Program-made: the position numbers and the translations under genes
Shown here: positions 1 through 8,072 of the stretch, in pieces
Numbering within the stretch: the stretch's first letter is position 1
How the letters are laid out: every line of letters starts with the position of its first letter
The notes under the pieces: model-generated
The model's database searches: none
What the model was told of the DNA's origin: nothing
What the model saw: only the letters and a program-made list of their open reading frames with translations
Assembly (NCBI RefSeq): GCF_002094305.1
Contig: NZ_LWTX01000012.1
Location: forward strand, 62,001 to 126,000
From: Prescottella equi
Lineage (GTDB): Bacteria; Actinomycetota; Actinomycetes; Mycobacteriales; Mycobacteriaceae
Direction of reading: 5' to 3'
DNA length: 64,000 nucleotides

Positions 1-525
1 GAACCAGCGCTCGGCGGTGGCGGCGTCGCGCGTCGCGGCGGTGACGTGGCAGCTCGGCCCGCCGCCGATCGCCCCGAGCAGGGCCGCCCGCCGCTCCGCG
101 AAAGCACGTTTCGTGAAGTCGTCGTCGCCGAGCGCCAGCAGATCGAACCCGATGAACTGGGCCGGGGTCTCGGCGGCGAGCAGCCGCACGCGGCTGTCGG
201 CGGGATGGATGCGCTCGGACAGCGAACCCCAGTCCAGCCGCGTGCGTCCGCCGATCTCGCGGGGCACCACCAGTTCACCGTCGACGACGCACCGCTCCGG
301 CAACTCCGCGCGCACCGCGTCGACCATCTCCGGGAAGTAGCGCGCCAGGTCCTTGCCGCCACGGGAGCCCAGCACGACGTCGGCGCCGTCGCGGAAGACG
401 ATGGCACGGAATCCGTCCCACTTCGGTTCGTACGACCACACGGGCTCGTCGGCCGGCTGTTCGGGCACTCCGGATGCGGCCTTGGCCAACATCGGCTGCA
501 GGGGTGGCGCGATCGGAAGATCCAC
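1..525 (-). CDS. ligC: ATP-dependent DNA ligase, LigC type (3' part cut by window edge)
   Basis: The frame is open from a GTG at 525 to the window edge, giving 175 codons of the N-terminal nucleotidyltransferase domain. The start VDLPIAPPLQPMLAK matches the usual opening of mycobacterial-type LigC proteins, which is why this GTG was chosen. Motif I is YEPKWDGFR, with Lys35 as the expected adenylated lysine. It is followed by VVDGELVV and by FIGFDLLAL, as in the family. Such enzymes seal nicks using ATP and in actinobacteria act in backup repair rather than as the main replicative ligase. The C-terminal OB-fold lies outside the window. The gene follows the OsmC gene on the same strand after 60 bases and may be co-transcribed with it. 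Confidence 0.85.
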   Translation of the reverse strand, partial: MDLPIAPPLQPMLAKAASGVPEQPADEPVWSYEPKWDGFRAIVFRDGADVVLGSRGGKDLARYFPEMVDAVRAELPERCVVDGELVVPREIGGRTRLDWGSLSERIHPADSRVRLLAAETPAQFIGFDLLALGDDDFTKRAFAERRAALLGAIGGGPSCHVTAATRDAATAERWF

Positions 526-585
526 GGATCCATAGTGGCACCCGATCGGCGTCTTCGCGCTGCGCTTCGCCGTCGGTGTCGCCGC

Positions 586-1110
586 TCAGTTCGTCTCGGG
601 AGTTTCGAGCACCGAGACGACAGGCGTCGGGTTGCGCGTCAGATCCAGCACCGGGCAGTGCGCCTCGGCCGCCGCGTGCAGTTCCAGGTAGCGCTCGCGG
701 GTTTCCGGCCCGGTGACGGTCACGACGACGCGCACCTCACCGAATCCGGGGCGGACGTCGTCGTCGAACCCGAAGAAGCCGCGGACGTCGAGGTCGCCCT
801 CGGCACGGGCCTTGATGTCGTCGACCCGGATCCCGAGGCGCTCGGCCCAGAAGCGGTAGGTGACGACGTGGCAGGACAGCAGCGAGGCCAGGTAGTACTC
901 GACCGGGTTGGGTGCGGCGTTGTCGCCGCCGAGGGCCGGCGGCTCGTCGACCTCGACCGTGTACTTGCCCAGTGCGACGGTGCTGGCGACGGCGTCGTGC
1001 GCCTGGGCCTTCGCCCGGAACACGACGTGTGCCTTGGCGGCGTCGTCCGCGACGGCGTCGGCGGTCGCGGAGACGATGGCGGACAGATGCGATACGGAAG
1101 CTGTGGTCAT
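586..1110 (-). CDS. OsmC family peroxide/redox protein
   Basis: This is a 174-residue protein of the OsmC/Ohr fold. It has the two conserved cysteines of the family, one in SLLSCHVVTY and one in AHCPVLDL, which in characterised members form the peroxidatic thiol pair that reduces organic or fatty-acid hydroperoxides. The segment PNPVEYYLASLLSC is the typical helix carrying the first cysteine. The ATG at 1110 is preferred over upstream in-frame starts because the added 39 residues are arginine-rich and unlike the family. The ribosome-binding site is weak (AGG, 7 bases upstream). It lies between corA and the ligase gene on the same strand. A role in peroxide detoxification is inferred from the family only. 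Confidence 0.85.
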   Translation of the reverse strand: MTTASVSHLSAIVSATADAVADDAAKAHVVFRAKAQAHDAVASTVALGKYTVEVDEPPALGGDNAAPNPVEYYLASLLSCHVVTYRFWAERLGIRVDDIKARAEGDLDVRGFFGFDDDVRPGFGEVRVVVTVTGPETRERYLELHAAAEAHCPVLDLTRNPTPVVSVLETPETN

Positions 1111-1306
1111 GGGGGAACCTGTCGTGAGAGTGCGGATCCGGGCAGCCTCGGCCGCCCGGCGAACTGGTCGTCGGGGTCTATCGGAATCGACGACAACCGC
1201 ACGTGCACACGAGCGCGAAATCGACATGACGGCGCCGCGTCAGCAGCATCCCCAGGTCGAGCGCGCGTGTTCCGGTCACAGCCGAAACTGTAACGCGCCG
1301 AACGCG

Positions 1307-2467
1307 CTACAGCCAGCCGCGCCGCTTGAAAATGGTGTACAGGCTGGCGCAGGTCAGGAACATGAGCATCAGAGCGAACGGGTAGCCGCCCGCCCAGTTC
1401 AACTCGGGCATGTTCTCGAAGTTCATGCCGTAGACGGTTCCGATGAGCGTGGGCGCGAACAGGATCGCCGCCCAGGACGAGACCTTCTTGATCTCCTCGT
1501 TCTGCGCGTAGCTGGCCTGCGTGAGGTTGCGCATCTCCTCGTTCTGCGCCTGCGAGACCAGCGTCGCGTTGAGCGTGAGGATGCTGCCGAGCAGTTCCCG
1601 GAAGCCGTCCACCCGTTCGACGACCATGGTCGCGTGATCGGTGACGTCGCGCAGATACTTCTGCAGTTCCTCGTCGGTCTGGTACTTGTCGAAACCGGCG
1701 GACAGCGCCCGCAGCATGCCCAGCAGCGGCTTCGTGGCGCGCTGGAACTCGACCACCTCGCGCGAGAGTTCGTAGATGCGACGCGACACCATCGGATCGC
1801 CGCTGAACACCTCGGTCTCGATCTCGTCGATGTCGTTCTGCAGTCCGGCGACGACGGGAGCGTAGCCGTCGACCACGGCGTCGAGGATCGCGTAGAGCAC
1901 GGCCTCCGGGCCCAGCTTGAGCAGTTCGGGGTCGCTCTCCATGCGGTCCCGAACATTCGACAGGTCCGGCGATTCGCTGTGCCGGACCGTGAGCACGAAG
2001 GTGGGACCGCAGAAGATGTGCAGTTCACCGAAGTCGACCGTCTCCGACTCGTCGAGGTAGCGGGCAGCGCGGAGCACCACGAACAGCGTCTCGCCGTAGC
2101 GCTCGAGCTTCGGACGCTGGTGCGCGACGATCGCATCCTCGACCGCGAGCTCGTGCAGATCGAATTGCTTTGCCGCAGCGTGCAGTTGAGTCTCGGACGG
2201 ACGGTAGAGCCCGATCCAGGCCATCGACGACGCATCGGGGAGGCTCGCGAGCGCCTCGGCCAGAGTCGCCGGCGACGCGATGCGTCGACCGTCGCGGTAC
2301 ACCGCACTGTTGACGACGCTGGACTCGACCAGACCGGCCTGCGGCGGGGTGGGCACGGACTGCCCGGGATGACGGGGCGCCATCGAGTGCTCCGGCGAGA
2401 CCACGTCGTCGGCGGTGCCCGCGGCACGACGAGGAAGGATGGAACGGATCGGACGCTTTTCACGCAT
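1307..2467 (-). CDS. corA: CorA-type magnesium/divalent cation channel
   Basis: This protein of about 386 residues is an inner-membrane divalent cation channel of the CorA family. It has a large acidic cytoplasmic domain with long helices (for example NDIDEIETEVFSGD). Two C-terminal membrane segments follow, about VSSWAAILFAPTLIGTVYG and YPFALMLMFLTCASLYTIF. The signature YGMNFENMPEL sits between them and forms the selectivity loop in this family. The end KRRGWL is also typical. The start is uncertain: ATG 2467 gives a basic N-terminus, while ATG 2527 would add 20 residues, and neither has a clear ribosome-binding site. The leader contains a strong palindrome and a possible nine-codon reading frame, annotated separately, which may regulate expression. 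Confidence 0.92.
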   Translation of the reverse strand: MREKRPIRSILPRRAAGTADDVVSPEHSMAPRHPGQSVPTPPQAGLVESSVVNSAVYRDGRRIASPATLAEALASLPDASSMAWIGLYRPSETQLHAAAKQFDLHELAVEDAIVAHQRPKLERYGETLFVVLRAARYLDESETVDFGELHIFCGPTFVLTVRHSESPDLSNVRDRMESDPELLKLGPEAVLYAILDAVVDGYAPVVAGLQNDIDEIETEVFSGDPMVSRRIYELSREVVEFQRATKPLLGMLRALSAGFDKYQTDEELQKYLRDVTDHATMVVERVDGFRELLGSILTLNATLVSQAQNEEMRNLTQASYAQNEEIKKVSSWAAILFAPTLIGTVYGMNFENMPELNWAGGYPFALMLMFLTCASLYTIFKRRGWL

Positions 2468-2534
2468 GCGAACACGGCTTTCGGGAAGGTCCGCGGCGGC
2501 ACCGTCGGTTACGGCAGCAGCGGACACCAGTCGA

Positions 2535-2556
2535 ACGCCACCCGATCGGATGGCGT
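2535..2556. promoter_or_regulatory. 22-bp near-perfect palindrome in the corA leader
   Basis: Outer arms ACGCCA and TGGCGT enclose an inner palindrome CCGATCGG, with a single mismatched pair between them. It lies about 70 bases upstream of the chosen corA start, so it could be a repressor site or an RNA hairpin in the leader. Which of these it is cannot be decided from sequence alone. Confidence 0.4.
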
Positions 2557-2570
2557 GGATTGTCTGAATT

Positions 2571-2600
2571 TCAGCTGGTACTCGGAGGTTGGCTACTCAT
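2571..2600 (-). CDS. Possible nine-residue leader peptide upstream of corA
   Basis: A short frame reads MSSQPPSTS and then stops. It is preceded by a strong purine-rich ribosome-binding site, AGGAGGTGGGG, whose core lies about 11 bases before the ATG. It ends about 100 bases before the chosen corA start, and a strong palindrome lies between the two. Salmonella magnesium transporter genes use short, proline-containing leader peptides to sense cytosolic magnesium, which makes this arrangement suggestive. No experimental parallel in actinobacteria is claimed. The frame is too short to be supported by codon statistics, so it may be fortuitous. Confidence 0.25.
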   Translation of the reverse strand: MSSQPPSTS

Positions 2601-2710
2601 CGCTAGCCCCACCTCCTCTTTCCTCGAAATCCCGCGACCGCACGCGGGCAGGGTTCGGCACGAACGACGACACCCTACTCCGCCGCCGGCGACGGCGACA
2701 ACCGCACCGG

Positions 2711-3238
2711 TCAGCCGATGCGCTCCATCTCCGACAGATAGCGCGCCGCGTTCGCGACGTACGTCGCCACACCCCGCTCGATACCCTTCGCGAATCCGTC
2801 CGGATCCGGATGCGGCGCAACGGTTGCCGGCGCACCCAACACCCGCGAGCGGGGCGGGACGACGGTCCCCTCGGTGAGCAGGGCGGCAGCACCGACGAGG
2901 CTGCCTGTGCCCACCACCACTCGCTGCAGGCACGTCGACATCGATCCGATCAGGCAGCCGTCCTCCACGACCGCGCCCTCGAGATGCGCGTTGTGTCCGA
3001 CGACGCACCCGGCCCCGATCACGGTCGGCCACTGCGCCGACGTGTGCAGCACGGTGCCGTCCTGGACGGACGTACGCGCACCCACACTGATCGCCCCGTA
3101 GTCGGCCCGCAGAACCGCCGACGGCCAGATCGAGGCGTCGGCACCGATGGTCACGGCACCGACGACGACCGCGTCGGGGTGCACGAAGGCGGTCGGGTGA
3201 ATGTCGGGAACCAGGTCACCGAGGCGATAGATTGCCAC
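2711..3238 (-). CDS. Gamma-class carbonic anhydrase family protein
   Basis: This 175-residue protein has a left-handed beta-helix of hexapeptide repeats (for example VVGAVTIGADASIWPSAVLR). The three histidines that bind metal in the gamma class are present: one in VLHTSA and two in GHNAHLEG. The GTG at 3238 is chosen because it gives the family's usual start (VAIYRLGDLVPDIHPTAFV) and has AAAGG about 10 bases upstream. Longer in-frame extensions would run into the neighbouring regulator gene. Members either hydrate CO2 or serve as uncharacterised acyltransferase-like proteins; metal-ligand conservation favours the first, but activity is inference. It lies downstream of the FadR-type gene on the same strand, 43 bases apart. 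Confidence 0.88.
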   Translation of the reverse strand: MAIYRLGDLVPDIHPTAFVHPDAVVVGAVTIGADASIWPSAVLRADYGAISVGARTSVQDGTVLHTSAQWPTVIGAGCVVGHNAHLEGAVVEDGCLIGSMSTCLQRVVVGTGSLVGAAALLTEGTVVPPRSRVLGAPATVAPHPDPDGFAKGIERGVATYVANAARYLSEMERIG

Positions 3239-3281
3239 GCGGAGAACACCTTTCGAGAACGAAATGCACTTCTCGAGATTT

Positions 3282-3989
3282 CTACCCCGAGCGCGCCGAA
3301 CGCTCGGCATCGGCCCGGCGTTCGTGCACCCCGGCGACGAACAGGTCGAGATGACCGCATGTGCCGCGCGTCGCGAGCGACTCGTCGCCCTGCTCGATCC
3401 CGTCCACGACGTTCCGGTGATGTCCCGCCCCGAGTTCGGGCTCGTGGACGCCTTCGGTGAAGTCGTACGTGGCGCGCAGTGGCTCCGAGATCCCGGCGAA
3501 CAGTTCGTCGAGGACCGGATTGTGGGCTGCGGCGACGACCGCGACGTGGAAGGCGAGATCGGCGTCGGCGAATGCGCCGCCGTCCCCGGTGCGACCGGTC
3601 TCGTTCCGCAGGTCGAGGGCCTCACGCAGACGCAGGACGTCGTCGTCGGTGCGGCGGACGCATGCGAGCCGGACTGCCTCGAGTTCGAGCGCGCGACGAA
3701 CCTCGTAGACGTGGAGCATCTCCGAGACCGCGACCTGGCGGGTGAGGAGCCCGCCGATGTCGGTGCGAGCGCACACGTATGTCCCGTCCCCCCGCCGGAT
3801 CTCCAGAATTCCGGTCGAGGTGAGGCACTTGATCGCCTCACGGAGCGTGTTGCGCCCCACGCCGAGGAGTTCGGTCAGCTCGGGCTCGGTGGGGATCCGG
3901 GCGCCGATCGGCCAGTCGCCCGACGCGATCCGGGCGCGCATCCAGTCCAGCGCCTGCTGGTAAGCCGATTCCCTCTGCACAACCGTCAC
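3282..3989 (-). CDS. FadR-subfamily GntR transcriptional regulator (FCD domain)
   Basis: This is a 235-residue regulator. The N-terminal winged helix-turn-helix includes GARIPTEPELTELLGVGRNTLREAIKCL. The all-helical C-terminal FCD domain has the metal- and ligand-site pattern D..H (DADLAFHVAVVAAAH) followed by GHHRNVVDGI. GTG 3989 is chosen because GAGGA lies 8 bases upstream. FCD regulators usually sense small carboxylic acids and control an adjacent transporter or catabolic gene. Here the gene is divergent from an MFS transporter with only 72 bases between starts, and a 12-bp palindrome lies in that gap. It is therefore likely to be an autoregulated repressor of the transporter. The ligand is unknown. 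Confidence 0.9.
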   Translation of the reverse strand: MTVVQRESAYQQALDWMRARIASGDWPIGARIPTEPELTELLGVGRNTLREAIKCLTSTGILEIRRGDGTYVCARTDIGGLLTRQVAVSEMLHVYEVRRALELEAVRLACVRRTDDDVLRLREALDLRNETGRTGDGGAFADADLAFHVAVVAAAHNPVLDELFAGISEPLRATYDFTEGVHEPELGAGHHRNVVDGIEQGDESLATRGTCGHLDLFVAGVHERRADAERSARSG

Positions 3990-4042
3990 CGATTCATCCT
4001 CACACGAGTCGCCACCCGCCCTCACCGAGAATACATGGGACG

Positions 4043-4054
4043 TCCTACGTAGGA
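4043..4054. promoter_or_regulatory. Perfect 12-bp palindrome, candidate FadR-type operator
   Basis: TCCTACGTAGGA is a perfect palindrome. It is framed by outer inverted arms GAATACAT (4029-4036) and ATGTATTC (4054-4061). It overlaps the ribosome-binding region of the MFS gene and lies between the divergent regulator and transporter genes, so binding here would block the transporter directly. Confidence 0.5.
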
Positions 4055-4061
4055 TGTATTC

Positions 4062-5336
4062 GTGTCGACGACCTCCCTCCGCTCCGGAACCGCTCTGCAG
4101 GACGCCCCGCCTCGCACGCGCCGCTGGGCGGCACGCCACTTCCACGGAATCGGGTACGTCCTGGCGATCCTGCTGGTGGGCGCCAACATGCCCACCGCGC
4201 TCTACGGCGTCTACCGCGCGGACTTCGGGTTCAGCCCCGTCACCCAGACGCTGATCTTCGCGGTGTACGCGGCCGCCCTCGTGCCGGCCCTCTTCCTCTT
4301 CGGCCCGCTGTCGGACCGGGTGGGACGACGCCCGGTTCTGGTGACCGCCCTCGGCGCCGGACTCGTGGGGGCCGTCGTGCTCGCGGCGGCCGACGCGACC
4401 GCCTGGCTCGTGGTCGGACGCATCCTTCAAGGCGTGTCGGTGGGCGCCTGCTCGGCCGCCGGAGCCGCGGCGCTGCTCGATCACGTACCCGGACGCGACA
4501 CGGTCCGCGCCGCCCGCGCGGCGAGCGCGAGCACCGCGGCCGGTGCGGCGCTCGGCCCACTGCTCGCCGGGGCGGTCGCCGAGTACCTCCCCCACTCCAC
4601 CGTGTTGCCGTACGTCCTCTTCGCCGCGGCCCTGGTGCCGGGTGCCGTCGCACTCGTCGCCCTCCCGAAAACCACGGAGCCGTCGCACCGCGGCGCGGCG
4701 TCCGGCGCTCGGCGTCGCCTCGTCGAGGTGCCGCGCCTTCCGCGTGACATCCGATCGGTGTTCGTCCTGGCGACGCTGCCAGCCGCGATCGCCTGGGCCA
4801 CGGTGGGACTGTTCCAGTCGGTGGTGCCGTCGTGGATCGCGGAACTGCTCGGCATGTCCAACCTCCTGGTGGGCGCCGCCGCCGCCGCGCTCGTGATGGG
4901 GTGTTCGGTGCTCTCGCAGTTGGGCATGCGCGGCATCGACCCCCTCGTCGCGCAACGCGTCGGGCTCGGGGTGATGTTCGGCGGGACGGTGGGACTGTTC
5001 GTCGTCGACCGCTTTCCGAGCCTGCCGCTGCTCTTCGCCGTGACGGTGGCGGTGGGCCTCGGACACGGCTGGGCCTTCGCGGGCGGCATGCAGCGGGTGG
5101 GCGCAGCCGTCGCCGCGCGGGCACCGGAGACGAGCGGAGCCGTACTGGCCGCCTTCTTCACCGTCACGTACATCGGGCTGGGGGTGCCGGCGATCGTCGC
5201 CGGTCTCCTCGTGACGTATCAGGGAACCTCGACGGCGGTCGCGGAGTTCTCGGTGGCCGCGGCGGTTCTGTGTCTGATCGCTCTGGTGCTGAACATGATC
5301 CGCCGATCCGAGTCGGCCGGAGCGGCTAGGGAATGA
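4062..5336 (+). CDS. MFS transporter
   Basis: This 424-residue inner-membrane protein has about 12 hydrophobic segments and the MFS motif A in the first cytoplasmic loop (GPLSDRVGRRPVLV). GTG 4062 is preceded by AGGA 7 bases upstream. Its length and layout fit a single-polypeptide secondary transporter. It is divergent from an FCD-type regulator, which probably controls it. The substrate cannot be told from sequence; a small organic acid or related compound would fit the regulator family. Its stop codon lies inside the 3' end of the convergent LuxR-type gene, with an 11-base overlap. Confidence 0.88.
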   Translation: MSTTSLRSGTALQDAPPRTRRWAARHFHGIGYVLAILLVGANMPTALYGVYRADFGFSPVTQTLIFAVYAAALVPALFLFGPLSDRVGRRPVLVTALGAGLVGAVVLAAADATAWLVVGRILQGVSVGACSAAGAAALLDHVPGRDTVRAARAASASTAAGAALGPLLAGAVAEYLPHSTVLPYVLFAAALVPGAVALVALPKTTEPSHRGAASGARRRLVEVPRLPRDIRSVFVLATLPAAIAWATVGLFQSVVPSWIAELLGMSNLLVGAAAAALVMGCSVLSQLGMRGIDPLVAQRVGLGVMFGGTVGLFVVDRFPSLPLLFAVTVAVGLGHGWAFAGGMQRVGAAVAARAPETSGAVLAAFFTVTYIGLGVPAIVAGLLVTYQGTSTAVAEFSVAAAVLCLIALVLNMIRRSESAGAARE

Positions 5337-6177
5337 GTCCCTGCCGACGCGCCTCGACGACCGCCTCGTGCCGACTGTGGACCTCGAGTTTGGTCATGAT
5401 GTTGCGCATGTAGCTCTTGATCGTGTCGAGGCGCAGCCCCAGCCGCTCGGCGATCTCCGCGTTGCGGCAGCCGAGCGCGACGTGCGCGAGCACCTCGAAC
5501 TCCCGCCGGGACAGGGCAACCTCGGCCGGAGCCGACGGCCCCGTGGTCAGCCCGCGCAGCTTCTGCTCGACGGCCTCGACCTCGGCGGTCAGGGCGGCGT
5601 CGTCGAGCCGGTCCGCGATCGAGCGCAGCGCGAGGTAGCTCTCGGTGATCCCCTCCGACACCCTCGGGTCCCGGTGGCCCACGGGCGCGGCCCGCGAGTT
5701 CTCGATCATCAGTATCCGGCGGTCGACCTCGTCCCGGACCTCGATCTCGTGCGCGAGCTTGCGCGCGGATCGCATCACCGTCTCGGCGACGACGTCCCCG
5801 ATCGGGAGGTTGGCCCGCAGCCCCCCGTACACCGCGGCACGGGTCTTCCCACGTACCACGACAGGCGCGGCGAGCAGCGATTCGATGCCCTCGCTGGCCA
5901 CCTCGTGGTCGTAGTCGTGCGTGATGTGCCGCGAGTGCGCGTAGTCCTGGACCGCGCCGGGTCGTTGTTCGGCCATGACCCGGCCGCCCAGCCCGCAGGC
6001 CGAGTCGATGACGAGGTCGCGCAGCAGCGTGCCACGCGTCCCGACGAAGCCGGACAACCGCATGCTGGGCCCGTCGGCCATTCCGCCGAACAGGACCGGC
6101 AGCGAGGTGCTGGTACGCAGATTTCGCAGTTCGGCGCGGATCGCGTCCTCGTCGCTGGGTCTCAGGGTCTCGGTCAT
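5326..6177 (-). CDS. LuxR-type transcriptional regulator with GAF-like sensor region
   Basis: The 283-residue product ends in a LuxR/FixJ helix-turn-helix: LSRREFEVLAHVALGCRNAEIAERLGLRLDTIKSYMRNIMTKLEVHSRHEAV. The region before it (residues about 25-160, including GLGGRVMAEQRPGAVQDYA and SLLAAPVVVRGKTRAAVYGG) resembles a GAF small-molecule-binding domain. ATG 6177 is chosen. A GTG further upstream would add about nine residues, and neither start has a strong ribosome-binding site. It is divergent from an acyl-CoA ligase gene, with 151 bases between the starts, so it probably activates that gene in response to an aromatic or acyl compound. The regulatory role is inferred from position. Confidence 0.82.
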   Translation of the reverse strand: MTETLRPSDEDAIRAELRNLRTSTSLPVLFGGMADGPSMRLSGFVGTRGTLLRDLVIDSACGLGGRVMAEQRPGAVQDYAHSRHITHDYDHEVASEGIESLLAAPVVVRGKTRAAVYGGLRANLPIGDVVAETVMRSARKLAHEIEVRDEVDRRILMIENSRAAPVGHRDPRVSEGITESYLALRSIADRLDDAALTAEVEAVEQKLRGLTTGPSAPAEVALSRREFEVLAHVALGCRNAEIAERLGLRLDTIKSYMRNIMTKLEVHSRHEAVVEARRQGLIP

Positions 6178-6328
6178 CTGTTCGTTCGGTGGATCGGTGT
6201 GACTCACGGGCTCGGGCGCCCGCTTCGGGATACCCACTTCAGAGGGTAGCGGGGGCCGGGTCGTGGCCCATAGCGTCGGCGCCGACCGGATGTAACGCCC
6301 GTCACGTGCACTCACCACGGAGGTACTC

Positions 6329-7930
6329 GTGTCCCCACTGTCCGCCTCGGCGAACCACACCCCGCTCAGTCCGCTGCGCTTCCTGGACCGCTCGGCCACG
6401 GTCTTCCCCGACAAGACCGCGATCGTCCACGGGGACCGCCGCTACACCTACCGCGAGTTCGCCGACGAGGTGGCGCGGCTCGCGCGGGTGCTGCGCTCGC
6501 GCATCGAGCCCGGGGACCGGATCGCGTACCTCTGCCCCAACACCCCCGAGATGCTGATGGCGCATTTCGCGGTGCCACTGGCCGGCGGCGTGCTGGTGGC
6601 GCTCAACTCACGCCTGGCCGGTCCGGAGCTCGAGTACATTCTCGACCACGCGGGCGTGAAGATCCTGTTCGTGGACTCCGAACTGGTGGGCTCGGTGCGC
6701 ACCGTGCGGGAGCACGTCGGCAGCGTCACCGAGATCGTCGAGATACCGGACTCGACGATCCCGTACCCCGACGTTCCCGCCGGTGTCGCGACGGCGCGGT
6801 ACGACGAGTTCCTGACCAACCGCGACGGCCTGACCGACGCGCCGCTGCACTGGGGCGTCGACGACGAGCAGCAGGTGATCGCGATCAACTACACCTCCGG
6901 CACCACTGGCAAGCCCAAGGGCGTCATGTACTCCCATCGCGGCGCATATCTCAACTCGCTGGGCGAGACGTTCCACAACGGGTTCGACGGCAGCACCAAA
7001 TACCTGTGGACGCTGCCGATGTTCCACTGCAACGGCTGGTGCACGCCGTGGGCGGTCACGGCGGCCGCGGGCACACACGTGTGCCTGCGGGCGGTGCGCG
7101 CCGACGCGGTCTGGGACGCGATCGACGACCTCGGCATCACGAATCTGTGTGGCGCACCGGCGGTGTGCACCACCATCGCCGGTGCCGAGCGAGCCCACCG
7201 CGTCGACGCGCTGCGCATCACGACGGCGGGCGCACCGCCGTCTCCCACCGTCATCGGCCAGCTCGAGGCGCTCGGCATCACCGTCGTGCACGTGTACGGG
7301 CTCACCGAGGTGTACGGGCCGTACACCATCTGTGAATACCAGCAGGCCTGGGACGACTGCTCGCCGGAGGAACGTGCCGCGCTGATCTCTCGCCAGGGGG
7401 TAGGCATGGTCCAGGCCGAGAACGCACGCGTGGTCGACGAGAACATGGCCGACGTGCCGGCCGACGGCGAAACGATGGGTGAGATCGTCCTGCGTGGCAA
7501 CAACGTGATGCTCGGCTACTACCGCGATCCCGACGCCACCGCAGAGGCTTTCGCGGGCGGCTGGTTCCACACCGGCGACCTGGGCGTCATGCATCCCGAC
7601 GGTTACATCCAGCTCAAGGACCGCGCCAAGGACATCGTCATCTCGGGCGGCGAGAACATCTCGACCGTCGAGGTGGAGCAGGCGATCATGGCGCATCCGG
7701 CGGTGCTGGACGTCGCGGTCGTCGGTGTGCCGCAAGAGAAATGGGGCGAACGCCCCAAGGCGTACGTCATCCTGAAGAAGGGTGCCGCCGCGACCGCCGA
7801 GGAGATCATCGAGCACACCCGGAGCCGGATCGCGCGTTTCAAGGTGCCCGAGGAGATCGTGTTCCCGCTCGATCTGCCGCGCACCCCGACCGGCAAGGTG
7901 CTCAAGTTCGAGCTGCGTGCACTGGGGTGA
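6329..7930 (+). CDS. AMP-forming acyl-CoA ligase (FadD-like)
   Basis: This 533-residue member of the ANL superfamily activates a carboxylic acid with ATP and joins it to CoA. Core motifs are all present: the P-loop INYTSGTTGKPKGVMYSHRG, YGLTEVYGP, GWFHTGDLG, DRAKDIVISGGENIS, and the C-terminal catalytic lysine in PRTPTGKVLKFELR. GTG 6329 has GGAGG 6 bases upstream. Sequence character fits the medium-chain or short aliphatic/aromatic acid ligases common in rhodococci, but the substrate is not assignable. It is divergent from the LuxR/GAF regulator and followed by a strong hairpin, so it is probably a single-gene transcript. Confidence 0.9.
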   Translation: MSPLSASANHTPLSPLRFLDRSATVFPDKTAIVHGDRRYTYREFADEVARLARVLRSRIEPGDRIAYLCPNTPEMLMAHFAVPLAGGVLVALNSRLAGPELEYILDHAGVKILFVDSELVGSVRTVREHVGSVTEIVEIPDSTIPYPDVPAGVATARYDEFLTNRDGLTDAPLHWGVDDEQQVIAINYTSGTTGKPKGVMYSHRGAYLNSLGETFHNGFDGSTKYLWTLPMFHCNGWCTPWAVTAAAGTHVCLRAVRADAVWDAIDDLGITNLCGAPAVCTTIAGAERAHRVDALRITTAGAPPSPTVIGQLEALGITVVHVYGLTEVYGPYTICEYQQAWDDCSPEERAALISRQGVGMVQAENARVVDENMADVPADGETMGEIVLRGNNVMLGYYRDPDATAEAFAGGWFHTGDLGVMHPDGYIQLKDRAKDIVISGGENISTVEVEQAIMAHPAVLDVAVVGVPQEKWGERPKAYVILKKGAAATAEEIIEHTRSRIARFKVPEEIVFPLDLPRTPTGKVLKFELRALG

Positions 7931-7937
7931 ATCCTGC

Positions 7938-7986
7938 CCGGTTCGGCCGGGACGACGCGAATGTCTGTTCGTCCCAGCCGAACCGG
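7938..7986 (+). terminator. Stem-loop terminator after the acyl-CoA ligase gene
   Basis: The arms CCGGTTCGGC and GCCGAACCGG are extended inward by GGGACGA and TCGTCCC. This gives an 18-pair stem with one mismatch and a 13-base loop. It starts 7 bases after the ligase stop codon. There is no T tract, as is usual for actinobacterial terminators. It could alternatively be an operator for the next gene. Confidence 0.6.
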
Positions 7987-8072
7987 TGACGGTTTCGTAC
8001 GCGTCCCCGCACCGATAGAGTCGACCACGAGCAGACCGCAGGCAAGCGACCCTCGCTCGAAAGGATCCGCTC

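Noticed and set aside
2468-2710. An M-box magnesium riboswitch upstream of corA
   Set aside because: The leader has hairpins but I could not find the conserved M-box sequence blocks, so only the palindrome and possible leader peptide are reported.
908-3460. A long + strand open frame opposite corA and the carbonic anhydrase gene
   Set aside because: It has no recognisable domain, is rich in Arg, His and Gln, and lies antisense to well-supported genes. This is typical of high-GC antisense frames.
6275-6286. Palindrome GTCGGCGCCGAC between the LuxR and ligase genes
   Set aside because: Short GC-only palindromes are expected by chance in this base composition, and no second copy was seen.
6329-7930. 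The acyl-CoA ligase as the trans-acting loader of the NRPS starter carrier
   Set aside because: It is 9 kb away, on the other strand, with its own divergent LuxR regulator, and nothing in the sequence links it to the NRPS.
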